Source: Gymnorhina tibicen (lineage: Eukaryota > Chordata > Aves > Passeriformes > Artamidae). Taken from it: DNA of 64,000 nt. Under the pieces are notes generated by a model. It worked only from the letters and a program-made list of their open reading frames with translations. It was not told the origin of the DNA and made no database searches. Numbering within the stretch: the stretch's first letter is position 1; every line of letters begins with the position of its first letter. The stretch lies in assembly GCA_013399875.1 (NCBI GenBank), contig VXAZ01007607.1:47813-111812 (forward strand). The letters run 5' to 3'. Shown piece after piece: positions 34,801 through 48,000 of this stretch. Made by a program: the position numbers and the translations under genes.

Positions 34801-37800
34801 TTTGGAAGCTGGAATGTTCCTTGGCTCTAATAAAAATGTCTGAACCTTGGAAAGGCACTAAAAGCAAGCAGGCAATGGAGTCGCAGGCTCTGACTGTGCT
34901 GTGATGCATTTTATATGCAGAATATGCTCTTTGCCCCTTCTTGTTTGGTTTTATCCCTCTGAAACCAATTTTTATTACTTTTTGATTAAAAATTTACCCA
35001 AATCACAGACTGATCCAGGATTCAAGGCAAGGAAGATTCCCAGTCCAAACTTTAAAAGGCAAAGATGGTTTTTTTTTTTTCCAGAGGATCTAAGATGGAA
35101 TAGTTCACATGGTGGAAGTTTTTTGCTCTGTAAATTCTTGGAATAAAGATCTTTTTTTTTTTGAAAGAATTATGAGTTTCTCTCAGAATACTTTGGGAGC
35201 TGCTGTTTTAAGGTAAGTACCAAGTAACTGCCAAAATATCCAGACATTTTCTAGTAATTGTGGATCTCCTTGTGCTCCAGTTTCTATGGAAGGCTCTTCT
35301 AGATGATGAGTTTTACCTTGTAACTCAAAAAACCGAATGTTTGTGCCTCCTTTTGCTCCCCCATTCCCCTTCTCTTGTACCAAGGCCATGCCCAGACTTT
35401 GCTCAGGGTTCTGGGATCTCACACCCTCAGTTTTAGGCACAGCACAGACGACTCAAAGGACATCTGCAGGCTTGGGGAAGAGCACTCAGAGCGCTGAGCC
35501 AACGTGTCATCGTGAGGTGGAAAATAATTCCAACAACACATCCTGAGAAATGGTCCCAGCAGCTCCCCGGGGCAGCCTCTAATGAATTCTAATTAGAAGC
35601 TGTCACATCTTATTATGGGAAGACAGGAATGCTTCAGCTCTCCCACCCCTCAACCTTGGAGATGCCAAGATGAGATCTGTCCCCAGGAGTGGTTAAATTT
35701 AGGGCGTTTTCTCTCCTGTAGGAAATGGATTGGAGGTTTCTGTGTGGGGAAGGGCAGGCACCTCCAGCAGGGCTGGCAGGTTCCTCTCGTGCTCTAAATC
35801 CATGCACACCCAGATGCTCACTTGAGAACACTTCATTTTCAAACACTTGTGCCTGTCATTTCTCATCCTCTGGGCTCCTGCCTCAAACTCCTCCCCTGCT
35901 CAGCCTATTCCCTCCCACATTTGTGCCCTGGATTCCCAGAGCGGGTTTCCCTGGAAGGCACATCCAAACCCCAGAAAGCCTGGTCGGGCTAGTGGCCAGT
36001 GTCAAAGAGTTGTGGGAGTGGCCAATTTGATCTGTAGGTTTATAAAACTGCAACCCCTAAACAATCCAGCCTCCCCTCTGCCTCCTCCCAGCACATTCCT
36101 TCCATCCATCTTTTGCAGGCACTCGGTTTCTTGACAGCATTTACATAACCTGGCTGAACACACTCCCACAGCCGATTAAATGCCTGCTATGAGATCCAAA
36201 GCTCTGATTAAAAGGCTGGAGCTTTCCAGGACTGCACTACTTGCACAGATGGTTAACGCTCGTGGTTTGTTCTGCAGGGGAGAAAGTGGCATTTTCCTTA
36301 CGAGTATACACCCCCCCCACCCCGAGCTTTCCCATGGGAATTGCTTGTTTTGTTCAGATTATTATTTTAAAGCTGTCATCAGATGTGATCACCCACCGGA
36401 TTAGAGGGAGCAGAAGGAGATGATCAGATAATCCCTGAGGCACAAAGCGTTTTGAGTTGGGTTTGAAGGGAGTTGTCACCTATGGGCAATTCGTTTAGCT
36501 CAGGGGTCTCTCCTCCTCCGTATATTCCTAAAAATTCTCGTGCCCAGTGGCTGCAGACCTTCAGAGGTGTGGGATGTTGTGGGAATTTGCACGAGGAAGA
36601 ACCCCTGAATTGCATAAATACTGGTACAGCAGGAGCGAGAAGCAAAGCCTTTGGCTCTCGCTGGGACTGTACTGTTCATTTGGCCCTAGACCTGGGGCAG
36701 AAATATGGGGTTAAATCTAAACCTGAGTTTATTGCAGGAGCAAAGTTATTTATTACAAAAGTAAAGTGCTTGCTTACAGAAATTCCGTCAATCAAATTTT
36801 GCTCAGATAAACATTCCCTAATCCAGATTTTAACCTTTTCCAGACTCCTCTCTGTCAAAAACCTCAAAAACTCCCAGTGTTTCTCAGGCAGGAACCAGCA
36901 CATGAGGAAGTAATTAATGAGTGCAGGAGGGGAAAAAAAAAAAAAGAAGAATGTGCTGAATAGAGGCAAAACTGAGACTGAAACCCCTCGTCCCACGGGC
37001 TGCCTGCTCAGTCCTCGGGATGCAGACAAAAGACATTCCAGCTCCTGACAAACAGCCTGAAGAGATGCTGGAGCATTCACCAACCCCCACGGCTGGGCAT
37101 TTGTGTAAAGATACAACTGGACAGAAAATCTGTCTGGTACAGGGTAGGTGGAGTGTCTTGTACTGAATTTCTGGGAATCAGGAACGAGGTCATCCCTGGT
37201 CCTACACACACATGATCCATGGCAGGCAAAGGCTGCATGAAACATCCCATCAGTGCAATGCTGGTTTTCAGGAAGAGCTGGAATAATCAGTTAATTGATT
37301 AAGGAAAGCCTGTAATGTTTAGTGGAAGCTGTACCCAGAGCCAGGACCGTCAGCTAAATCATCCCGTTTCCAGCAGGCTGAGTCTCACCCAAGGCCTGAC
37401 AGACCAAATCCACTTAAAATTCTTGGGAGGGAAAAAATCCTGCCATAAAAACCCTCCCATGAAAAAGTTACTTTGGATAAATCCTAACCTTACAGGAGCG
37501 CTGAGCCTCGGTTTTCCCATCGACAAATGAGGGTGACAGAAGTGCCACTCAGCTAATTCCCAGCAGTGCTGTGAAGCTCATCTGATGAACATTTCTGAAA
37601 CCACCACGCATGATTCTTAGAGGGGAATGGCTGCTGAAGAACTGTTGTGATTGTTGCTTATTCCCCAGGTGCCTGAAAGATGGAACTTGGCAGAATTCCA
37701 GAAGAAATATCCTTGTGAGCTGAGATAAGGCATGAGCCAACCTAACAGTCAGGCTGTTGGTGCAGAGAAGATTCATTATAAACCCGAGGGTCTTGCATAG

Positions 37801-37857
37801 ATCTGAGCTCAGAACACAGGCGAGGCTCCAGGAGCTTTGTCTATCCCGTGAGGTACG
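31833..37857. other. Intergenic, 6 kb, nothing recognised
   Basis: Between the 68-bp minisatellite and the CR1 pair upstream of the GOLIM4-like promoter I see only short open frames and small A/T runs (for example about 35069-35080 and 36931-36945). No exon or RNA gene can be supported. Confidence 0.55.
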
Positions 37858-37915
37858 AAATCATGGGATGGTTTGGGTTGGGAGGGACCTTTAAAGGTCA
37901 CCTTGTGCATCACAC
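37858..37915 (-). mobile_element. CR1 LINE fragment, minus orientation
   Basis: AAATCATGGGATGGTTTGGG followed by TTGGGAGGGACCTTTAAAGG is the reverse complement of the extreme CR1 3' end. The fragment is very short. Confidence 0.85.
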
Positions 37916-37987
37916 ATCTGGCTAAAATAAGCTGGGCTCTGTCAGAAGAGAAGAGCCCACGTGGAGGGCGTGCCCAGAATACCTTGG

Positions 37988-38117
37988 AATCCCCCCCGTC
38001 CCTGGAAGTGTCCAAGGCCAGGTTGGACGGGGCTTGGAAGAACCTGGGATGGTGGAAAGTGTCCCTGCCCATGGCAGAGTAATGGAATGAGCTTTAAGGT
38101 CCCTTCCAATGCAAAGC
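37988..38117 (+). mobile_element. CR1 LINE fragment, 3' end, plus orientation
   Basis: It contains TCCCTGGAAGTGTCCAAGGC, TTGGACGGGGCTTGGAAGAA and TTTAAGGTCCCTTCCAATGC. It lies about 300 bp upstream of the CpG island of the GOLIM4-like gene and 70 bp from an opposing CR1 piece. Confidence 0.9.
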
Positions 38118-38627
38118 ACTCGGCAAAAGCCAAACTCGCACCCTTCTCCTCGTGCCACCCTCCTGCCTCTATCAGCTCCTATTTTCCCGAGGAGAAACCA
38201 CAGCTTTTATGTTTTAAAGAACTCATGTGAGGATGCTCTCCTGGTTAATCCATTCCCGTGTCCCTCATCCATCTCCGGTAAGCAACAGGTGCCGGGAGCC
38301 CCGGCTGTGGCTTCGTCAGCTCGTTCGGAGCAGGGCAGGGAACACCCGGACGAGGGGGCTCCGGGTGATGCCGGGTCCCGGCGGTGGCGGCGGGAGGCGG
38401 GCGGAACCCGGGTCCCCCGGGGGGCGGCGGGGCTCGGGGCACTCCGGTCCCCCCGGTCCCCCTCCGTCCCCCCCGGTCCTCGCAGCCCCTCCCGCCGCCG
38501 AGGGCGGACTCTCCGCCGCCGCAGCCCGGNAAAAGTTTTCCTCCTCCTCCCGCCGCTCCGGCTCGGTGCCCCCCGCCGGCTGCCCTCGCCCCGCAGCCCC
38601 CCCGGGCCGCCCCCCGGCCGCCGGAGG

Positions 38628-38693
38628 ATGCGGCGGCTCCGCTCGGACACCGGCCCGGGGCTGCGCCGCGTCCCGATGGACGGCGAGGAGTAG
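38628..38693 (+). promoter_or_regulatory. Possible upstream ORF (21 codons) before the GOLIM4-like start
   Basis: An ATG at 38628 opens a short frame beginning MRRLRSDTGPG and ending MDGEE followed by TAG, 180 nt before the main ATG. It matters only if transcription starts upstream of it, which is unknown. Confidence 0.35.
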
Positions 38694-38873
38694 AGCCCGG
38701 CAGGAGCCTCTCCCGCCGCTCCGAGCGCTGGCAGGGAGCGCAGGCGAGCCTGCCATCGCATCTTCCGGAGGGATCCGCGAGTTTGCGGAGGAGAGGGGCT
38801 GCTGGGCGAAAATAATCGGATGCTTTAGCAGCGCCGGCGAGGCAGCGCCGCATCGCCGCGCTCCGGCCCCGCC

Positions 38874-39060
38874 ATGGGCACCGGGATGTGCTCGAGGAGG
38901 CAGAAGGGGCTGCTGCAGACCGGCTTCTGCCTGCTCACCGTGGCGTGCCTGGGCTCCGGAGTTTTCCTCTACAACCACTTGCAGCAGAAGGTGCGGAACG
39001 CCGAAGCGCTGGCGCAGAAATACAAACAGCAGCAGGAAGCGCTGTCAGCCCAGCTCCAAG
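38874..39060 (+). CDS. GOLIM4-like exon 1 (residues 1-62 plus 1 nt): cytosolic tail, anchor, coiled-coil start
   Basis: The start GCCATGG is a strong Kozak match. The exon encodes [11 protein letters not shown], a hydrophobic stretch at about 12-33 and the coiled-coil segment [20 protein letters not shown], very close to GOLIM4. The donor is CTCCAAG|GTGAGT. Confidence 0.93.
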
Positions 39061-42000
39061 GTGAGTGACCCGCTCTGGATGTGTCTCTGTGTGTGTGTGT
39101 GTGCACCCTGCCCCGATTTCTCTCCCTCCCAGCGTTACCTGCCGGTGAATTTACTGCCCAGCCGCACGCAGGGTGCCCTGGGGACGTTCAGCTCTCGGCT
39201 TTAAAGATGCTGTGCCTGTTTCCTTCTCCCCCCTCTTTGGCTGGCTGGAATCAGAGCAGCTTTGAGTCTGAATTTGCTGCTCGCAGCAAAGGGGGATCGG
39301 AGCGTGTTGGATCGGCTGCGTCACGTCTGTTCCATTTCTTCTCCCTTTGGCTGCAAATCTAAACCCCCGTCACGCTAAATGTGAAGCAGGAAAAACGCAG
39401 GGGCTGCTCGGGCAGGCTCTGGGATGCGGCTCCGCTCCCTCTGCCCCGTGTGGAAGTGAGCAGAGAGGGAAGGGATCTTTCACTAAAGTTTGTTGTCACA
39501 GTCTGCTGCCCATTGCCTTTGCCAGGCGATAAACCCACCTCGTTCGCAAGAGGCTGATCCGGGGCTAGAAAAGTCTTGCCAGCATTTTTGGGGCTGATGG
39601 GTGCTGCAGATTTTTAGCTCCCTAAAAAGAAGGGAGGAGGAGGAGGAGGAGGAGGAAGAATTGGCTTTTCTGATCCCGCTGACCAGCACTTGGCTCCTCT
39701 GGCAGGAGCTGCCGGAGACCGGAAGGCAAACACAGCGTGTGGATTCCTCCTCCCCCCTTCTCCCCTCATTTGTCCTCCTTACATAAATGCCTCACTGTGG
39801 GAAAATGGGATTTTAGCCCACGGGGAGATGTCGGCAGGGAAGGCTGAGGACACGCGGTTACTCCACCGCTGAACTCTTATCTCCTTTGTCTAGCCTATCA
39901 TTCCGGCCTTACTGTGTCTGCCAAGGCGGCGTTTCCAGCAGCTGTCACAGGATTTGGAGTCTCTGGAGGGATTTGCTGAGCTCCCCGTGGAGAGGTTTGG
40001 TGGGAATCCCCTCGGGGTAGCCAGCACTCGGGTGTGTAATGCTGGAGGACGGGCTGCCTCTGGAGTGCCCACAGAATGAATCGATGTGGCCAAAATATTG
40101 TTCCACTCAAGGTCAAGAGATGAATTTAACCCCTTTTTCCTTCCCCTAAAAAGTCAGTTTAGGTCACAGGGTTTATATGGGAGCTCTTCTCCAGCTAAAA
40201 TCAAACACAGGGGATCTGTCGCAGGGTATTCTTCCTACAGCCTGTATTGCTGGGGCATTCTGCAGATCCGTGACTCAACATTTATGTCTTTTAGGGTTAA
40301 ATCTTCTCCCAGTGGTGCTGTGTGCAGTGTTGTGATGCAAACGGACCATCCCACCGGGGCTGCTGCTGCCCAGGGCTGTGTGTTCCTGTTTGCAGTGTGG
40401 GGGGTGTGTGTGCTCCTCTCCAGGAAACAAAACCCAGTCAGCCTTGGGAATTGATCTAAAGTTCAGGTTCAGTGCTATCATCTTAGGGTTTGGTTCCGCT
40501 TTTCCTCGCTCCACGAGGCAATCAAACACCCACAGCTCAGCCCCAGCTCAATTCCCACCTGCATCCCGAGTTTGGGATGTGCAGAGACCGGCAGGGCAGA
40601 AGTTAACCCACGTTCCTCTCTGGTGTGTCAGCATCTCTGCTCCTCTTGTCGAGAGGGGCTGCTTCTCCAGAGAATGACAGTGATAGCCTCAGGGAACCCC
40701 AGTTTTGGGAACAACAGGCCGACAACTGAGCCAAGCTCATATTTTTTTCCACCCAAATATGTGTGAATGGCAGAGCTGCAGCCTGTTGCTGGGGTTTCTA
40801 ACCCCCTGTCAGTCCTCCCAATCCTAAATACAGCTGTTGCCATGGCTACCCTTCTTTATTTTGAGAAGACACTCACTTGTCCAACAGTTTTAACAAAGGC
40901 AAGGCTTCTTTTTGGGTTTGGCTGCCGGGAGAAGATCTGGCAAGTGGCAGATGGGAGCAATGCTCATGGGAGTCTCACCGTGCAGCGGTGCCTGGCACAT
41001 CTGGCCGTGGCTCTGGGGCTGTGTCTGCTCCCTGCAGTGCTCTCGGGACAAACCTGGGGCCCTGGGCTCTGTCCCTGCACTTGTTGCATGACTTTAATTC
41101 CTGCGTCTTCTTCTGCACCCGGTCCTGCCTTTCCAGCTGGGGATTTCCTTGTTTTTCCTTTGGCAGCAGGTGATGGTGCCTTAGAGCCGAGTCCTGGCTG
41201 GGTTCCAGCCTGGATTTGGACACTGACCACCCTCCATTCTCTTGGTAAAAGCAAATTGTTCAAGACTTCCTGGCTCCCTGGCCTCCGAACTGTGCGGTGC
41301 CAGTTTGGTCGGATGAGCTGTTGCTGTGTCTCTCCACGGAGATGAGGACGGGATCAGAGAGTTTGGGATTACCCTGAGCTGGAAGGGACCCACTGGGATC
41401 ATCAAAGTCCAGCTCCTGGCCCTGGACATCCCCAAGAGCTGAGATGCTGCTGCATGCAGTGCTGACTCCCTGCTCTGTGTAAAGCTGAACCCACTTTCTC
41501 CGGGCTCTGGGGACCTGCAGGAACGGCAGGAGAGATTAAAACTTTCTTTTTGAGTCACTAGAGGTTGATTCAGTTTATCTGACTTTTAGAAACAGGGTCG
41601 GGGAGAGCCAGATTTTGTGTTCTGACACCCTGAATAAACAGCTGGTGATCCGGAGCTGTCCCTGAAGCCTCCCCTGCTCCGGGATGGCCCCGTTAGGATC
41701 TGTGGCTGTGGGTGTTAGCACAGCCCACTGCTACAGATACCTCTCATTGCTGGTGGGAAGTTCCCATCACATCAAAGCCTTGCCCTCAGGAGCTCTGCTA
41801 GATAAGACTGCAAGAAAGTCGGATGTAAGAAAGTCAGAAAGCGAGTGCCCAGGGCTCCCAAATCCTCTGGGAGCTGGCTGATGTTCTCAAGCCAACAATT
41901 CCATTGGAAAAGGCTTTCTAGCACCCAGGGCCCTTTGTGTGCTCAGCTGGGGAAGCCCTCGGGGTGACATCTGAGCAGTCTGCTGGGAAAAGCGTTCCCA

Positions 42001-45000
42001 AAAATAAAGCTGTCATGGAGGAGACACTTGGACAGCTGCAGAGATGGCAGAGGAAAGCATCCTTCCAGGTTGGAACCACTGCTGGAATGGTTTGGACAAT
42101 GTCAAAGTCCAAGTGGGAGTGGCCCAGTCCGGGGGAAGCATCTTCATCACCGGGATGTCTGTGTGTTAACAGAGATAAGGAAGGAGATTGCGTGGCTCAC
42201 CCATGGCACTGCCCCTTGAGGGAGGTCAGAAGGGACAGGAATTTACTGCTGCAGCATGGCCTGAGTGGGGCTGGCAGGCTCCACAGACCCACTTGGAGTG
42301 AGAGCGTGAGGCACTGGGGGCTCTTGGCTCAGCAAGATTTCAGCAGGGAATGGATCAGCACTGGTTCCATGCACACACACATCTCCCCACTCGGTCCATT
42401 GTCCTGGAGACTGGAACGATTATGGCATGATTTGCCCCCAAAGGTCTTGGCTCTGCGGGGATCTGGGCTCTGGGAGGTTCCTTTCATCACCTCTCCCCTG
42501 AGTGCTGCCATCCTGGCCCATGCGAGGGGATGAGGAGCCTGTTGGAGCTGAGCGTGGTGGCATTCACACATCGGAGTGGATTCAAGTCACCGTCCATCAG
42601 GAGGCTTCTCTGGCACTTCCATTTGTCAGGTGGCTGCTCAGCCCTCTCCGTTCCCTGTTTTGTGTGTGATGGGCTGCTTGGGTCAGTTTTTCTCAGTGGG
42701 CTGGGTTGTGGAAGGGGAAAAAATCTCTCTCCTGCACTGAGGGCCAGTCAGTGGCTGGGTTGTGGAAAGGGGAAAAAATCTCTCCTGCACAGTGAGAGAT
42801 TCTGTAAAGGCATCTCTCTCTGATGTCTTTACAGAACAGGTGACTCTGGCTGCTTGAGCCTGGCAGGGATTTGGCCCACAAAAACACAATTTAGCCACTG
42901 ACCACTGAAACATCTCCTGGGCATCACAGCTTGGGCTCCAAAGCAAAACCTGAGTGCAAATACTGACAAATCGCAGGTGAGACTGGTGTGTGTTATATCG
43001 GGAATACCCACGGTCTGCAGCCCAAATGTCCACTCCGTGCTCCAGGCGGGAGAATAAACACATGGAAAAAAATCAGTGGGGATAAATCTGAGGTTTGTGT
43101 CATGCTCTGCCTCTTGCTGCCTCCACAGTGGTGTACGAGCACAGGTCCCGGCTGGAGCGGTCCCTGCAGAAGGAGCGAGGGGAGCACAAGAAGACAAAGG
43201 AAGGTGAGTCCCTGGCACGGGTGGCACAGCGGTGGCCACGCAAACCCCCAGCTGTCCTCAAAGCCTCTCCTGCCTCAGCGTGGCTGTCACTGAGTGGAAT
43301 CTGGGAGCAGGGAGGTGACGTGTCCAGTGCCCGCAGGCGGAAGGTGCTGGCAGGTGGGGTCTGTTCTCTCCGCTCCCACATTTGTCCTCAGGCCAATCTG
43401 TGAGCAGCAGTCCCCCCTGTCGTGGTATTTGAACCCTTCAAGCGCTGACTAAACCTGGCACTGGACCGTGCTTTTTTCCTGGAAAGATGTCAACTTTCTC
43501 CCAAAAGTGCTCAGCTGAAGATGCTGAGCTCCGGCGGTGCTCGGTGCTCTCAGCATCGCCGCCCTCCACCACGGGCAGTGCAGACTGCCAGGTCCTGCGG
43601 GCGCACACAGGGAGGCACAAACATACAGGGGATTTTAAGACCATGAAATGCAGCAGGAAGCAGAGAGCCAACAGATGAACTCGTGTGCCTTCCAGCAGAG
43701 CGCTGTGCTTGGGTGTCAGGCCCCTCTGCGCCCGATTGCTGTTGGCAAATTGATAGCTTGGGTTTTATCTTTAAAAGCGTGGGGTGACATCCCTGCTCCT
43801 CCCTCCGGCATGCTCTGCGCTTCTGGGTGCTGGATGCAACATCCAGGTTTGGCTGAGGCAGAAGCTGCATTTCTGTGCTGCCTCTTTAATTAGTTTGGTG
43901 AGAAAATAGAGCACCCTAATTCACGTTACCTTGTCGTGGCACCTTCCTGTTCCAAGCTGGTGGCACAGATGAGATCAGCACTTGAGTTTGGGTCTCACAG
44001 CTTTCCCAGAGTCATCTCTCGCTTCTGAGCACCCCAAAAAGTTTTTCAGCCTCCTTGACAGCAAGCTGCAGCTGTTTGTGTGCTGAAGTAGGAAATCACC
44101 AACGCGCTCGCCTGTGGAATGGGAGAGGAAGGATTTTCAGGTGGGCAGCTCTCATGGAAAATACTCCCACCTTCCCACGGGCGTGGAATGGTGTCCCAGC
44201 AGCATCTGCATTCCAGCTTATTGACTTGCAGCCTTTTGCTCAGCGAGGGGCTGAGTTCCTTCTTCCCTCCCCCTCCCCTCCAAAACACAAACCAGATCCT
44301 TGTGAAATCGCAGCTCATTAAATCGCCTCCTTTTCTCCCGTTTCTAGATTTTTTAGTGTACAAGTTAGAAGCTCAGGAAGCTCTCAACAAGGAGAAGGTA
44401 GGTGTGGTTTCTCCCGGGGTGTCTGTGGAACAATGGGAAATACTTTTTTTTCTGGTGCCACCGGGGTGGTGAGGCCGCTGGAAGGCAGGGAAGGCTCCGT
44501 GTGTGCACGGTACAGGCTGAACTTTGGCTGACTCCGCTGCTCAAGGAGTGTGTGAGGGTTTACTCCGTCCCAGGGAAAGGGCTGGAGCTGTTCTGCCTGT
44601 TCTCCCACGAGTGACAGCCGAGGAGATGATTCCCAGCTCCCGGCGTGGCAGGGGAACTGCTGCTCCGTGGGACAGGGGAGGCTGAGTGCGAAGCTCACCC
44701 CGGGGAACACGGGCAAGAAGGGCCGTGGTGGTGCTGGGGAAAGCAAATCCACTGTTCCCTGTCTCCAGGGGCTGCCTGATGATTTTCACCAGCCCGTGGA
44801 CTTCCCACTCGGCAGGGAAAAGGACTCCTCAGCGAGGGCTGGGAAGAAATGCATCCCTGGGATGCAGTCTGTCACATTCACTCAAGTTGTCAGGCTGGAT
44901 TTATTCCTCTCCCAGAGCAGCTGGGGATGAGATGCTGGAGAAGGGGAATCGCTTTTAGCCCGCTCCTCTGGGGGTGCATGTCAGCCCGTGACAGAGAAAT

Positions 45001-48000
45001 AGCTGAGTTTTTTAATGGTGGGCAAGTCCCTTGCAATGTGGGCTCGTTTGCTGGGGATATTTCAGACTGTGTGAGGATTTATTGAGTATTTATCGTGTTG
45101 AATTGGGGGTTGTAGTGGCAGTCCCTGCACGGCGCTTCGTTTGCGCTTCGTGGCACCGCCTCACTTTGCTCTGAAGCGCCCAAACCCAGCTCCCAGCAGA
45201 TGTTTGCGACCCTGGGGCTGTCCCCTCTCGGGTGCTGCCCCGGGGAAAAAGCCCGCGGGCACAGGGGGTGGTGGCTCCACGCCCGCTGTGAGGGGATGGC
45301 GGTGCTGGGGTGAAAGCGGGGACACAGAGGAAGGAGCCCAGCGGGGCAGGAGCTGCGCTGCCGGGCTGGGACAGACCCCTCTGAGGGGAGGTAAATCCCT
45401 CTCCTCCGCTGCTGCGTGCCGGCCCAGCTCGCTCTGGCCGCTGTGCCCGGTGACGGGGTTTGCCCGAGGCTCACTCCATTGCCTGGCGATCCATTTTTTG
45501 TGCCGTTTCTGTGCGTGGGCGAGAGCCCGAGCCCCGCTGCTTGCTCTGCCTCCCCCTCAGCGGCTGCCGGGAGAGCTCGGCCTGCAGGGAAGGGGCTCGG
45601 CTCTGCACAGCTCCCTCAGCACCAGGCCTGGCCCGCTGCAGGGGCTGAGGGCTGGGGGAAAACCGCTCTAAACGCGAATTAAGCGTGCAGTTAATGAGCT
45701 GCTGGGCGGGTTGCTTGGGAAAAGTTCTTTTCGAAGGTTCTTGGAAAAGGTTTTGTTTTCCCCAGCCTTGCGCGTTCTGCTGGTCCCCGCGGGCTTGTCC
45801 CACGCCTGTGGGTGCGAAGGGGCACCAGGGGTTTGGGCAGGCACCTCCGGGTGGTTTTTTCTCCCTCCCGTGGGTTTTTCTGGGCTCTCACGGCACTGTT
45901 GGATCTCTTTTCTCCCCAGCAAGACTCCATGAACAGATACGGGGCCCTCAGCTCCCAGCACAAGATCCTGAAGGTAAGGGAGGCCTGTCTGCTGCGTTTC
46001 ACGGCACGGAGAATCCCGGGAGGGACCGAGGGGTTCCTGCACTGAGGGAGGAGATCTGTGTGGATCCGCGTTCCTTCCTGACTGCTCGGGCCCCGGGGAG
46101 TTTATTCTGTTTATTCTGCCTCAGCTTTCACCCTCACCTCGTGGCAAAGGCAGCCTTTGTGCCCTTCTATCACGCAGGGTTCTGCTGTTTCACCCGGGTC
46201 TCTCGGTGTGAAAATGGGTTTATTCATCGGAGCTCGCCCCTCGGGCTCATACAAAATCGTCCAGTCCACGGAAGAAGCTCAGAGCAGGGCAGCTTTTAGC
46301 GTTTTATAGAATTTTATATCGTTTTATAGCATTTTATAGCTTATCACGTGCTTTACCTGAAGCATACCTTGATGTTCAGTTTTGCTTTTGCTGGGGCAGT
46401 GCAACTGGAGGCTGCTGGGGTTGGTTTTTTAAACGTTTTTAGCCCGAGCCTGGGCAGCGAAATGCTAATTTAACTCCGGGATGGAGAAAGAGGGCTGGGT
46501 TCCAGCAGCCCTGAGCACCGCTGGGCTGGATTTCCTGAGCTGAGCTGGACCTCCAGCTGCCTGGCTTTTTTGGATTCAAACTTGGGGGGGAAAAGGGAAG
46601 TACAGTTCTGTCTCTTGGGTATTCTCCAGCTCTGTGGGTTCTGGGAACGCTCTGCAACAGCAACATTCCTCTTCATAGCAACTGCAGGCCGAGCAGAACG
46701 CTCTGCTTTGCTTCTCTCAAGGGGACTCTCAGGGCTTTTTTTTGTCCTGGCTCCCTTTCTCTTGCTTCCTTTTATTGGAGGGGTGGGAATAAAGAATAAA
46801 ACCCCAACCATCTATTTTTTTAAACTACATTTACAGCTGCTGAAAGACAAAACTAGCCCTTGGGACTGTGGGAGATTTCAAACCCTCCCCCTCTCCCAGC
46901 CTGAAAAAGCAGTTTTTAGCCCAGTTTCTGCTCGTTGTGAGGCTGTGGGTAACACTTTTGGCACTGAGGCCCAGGCAAAAATGCTTCCCAGTGGAACTGG
47001 CTTGCTCAGGAGGAAGATTGCTGCCAGGAATGTCATCACCTAGGAAATGGGACACGTCGTGCTGAACAGAAGCAACTCAGCTGGAGGTGCCAAATGTGAC
47101 CAAAGGGTTCCGTGAAGCCACCCCAGCACATCTGGCTGTGGTGCTCCTGGCCACTGCTGCCACCCTGCTCTGGGCTGGAGTCCTCCCTCGGTGGCTGAGC
47201 CACATCTGGAGCTGGCACAGAGGGGCAAGGGGCTTGACTTTGCCCAAAAATAGCAGCTGGAGTTGTTGCCTGTGTCTGGGTTCCTGCTGGGGCCAAGCTT
47301 TGTCCTACAAGCCCTTCCTTCCTCTTGAGTGGAGATGAAAATGCTTGGCTGCCATCACTCTGCAGGAGGCATCCTGGCATTCCCTGCAGCAGCCCCAGGA
47401 ATTCTGACAGGGACTTCCTGAAGCTGCTGGAACACGAAAAATGAGGTGTGGCCTTCCTCTGCTTGTGGGCTCCACATCCAGGCTACTGATTCTGCTTTGT
47501 CCAGCTGCTGTCCACAAAGTGAAATCAGGGCAGAAATAGCTGGGTTTGAGGTGCTGTTACTGCCTTCTTCCCCTCCACCTGATCATTTCTGCCCTGGGGA
47601 GAGAGGTCTGGAACATCCTGGGGACTCTCTGTTGTTCAGTGATGAGAGACCTTGCTCTGAATTCTTCCAGCTGAGCGCAAGAACTCCTGATTTCTGGGAG
47701 ATGAGCTGCCTTGGGAATGACACGATTTCCCCAAACTGCAGTGGGAGGGACCCAAAAATGCCAGGACCAGGTGTCTCATCCCTCACCCCAGCTGCACTAA
47801 ACATCACTTACACGACACCCACGCGCTGTGCCCTGCAGCTGCTGCCTGGCTGAGTGAAACAGCAGAGCTGTGAGGTGGGGAAGGGAATATCCTCACTCAG
47901 GTGGAGGTTCCTGGGTTCCTCGGGATGCCTGGCTTTGGTGGGACTCACTCGGTCAGGAACGTTCTGCTCGCAGATAATTAAATTCCCTGCAAAACAATCC

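Larger units (their letters stand above)
38280..39070 (+). promoter_or_regulatory. CpG island, promoter and 5' UTR of the GOLIM4-like gene
   Basis: A dense CpG and GC-rich region ends at the first coding exon of the GOLIM4-like gene. No TATA box was seen. One undetermined base lies at 38530. The exact start of transcription cannot be placed. Long open frames on both strands here reflect GC richness. Confidence 0.75.
39061..43128 (+). other. GOLIM4-like intron 1 (4.1 kb)
   Basis: It contains a short (TG)n at about 39087-39102, a (GGA)n run at about 39636-39657, a minus-oriented CR1 piece at 41.36 kb and a 55-bp tandem duplication at 42.69 kb. No extra exon was seen. Confidence 0.75.

Noticed and set aside
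38109..39204. Several 180-325 residue frames on both strands around 38.2-39.2 kb
   Set aside because: GC-rich CpG-island shadows. Only the 38874 start continues into conserved spliced exons.
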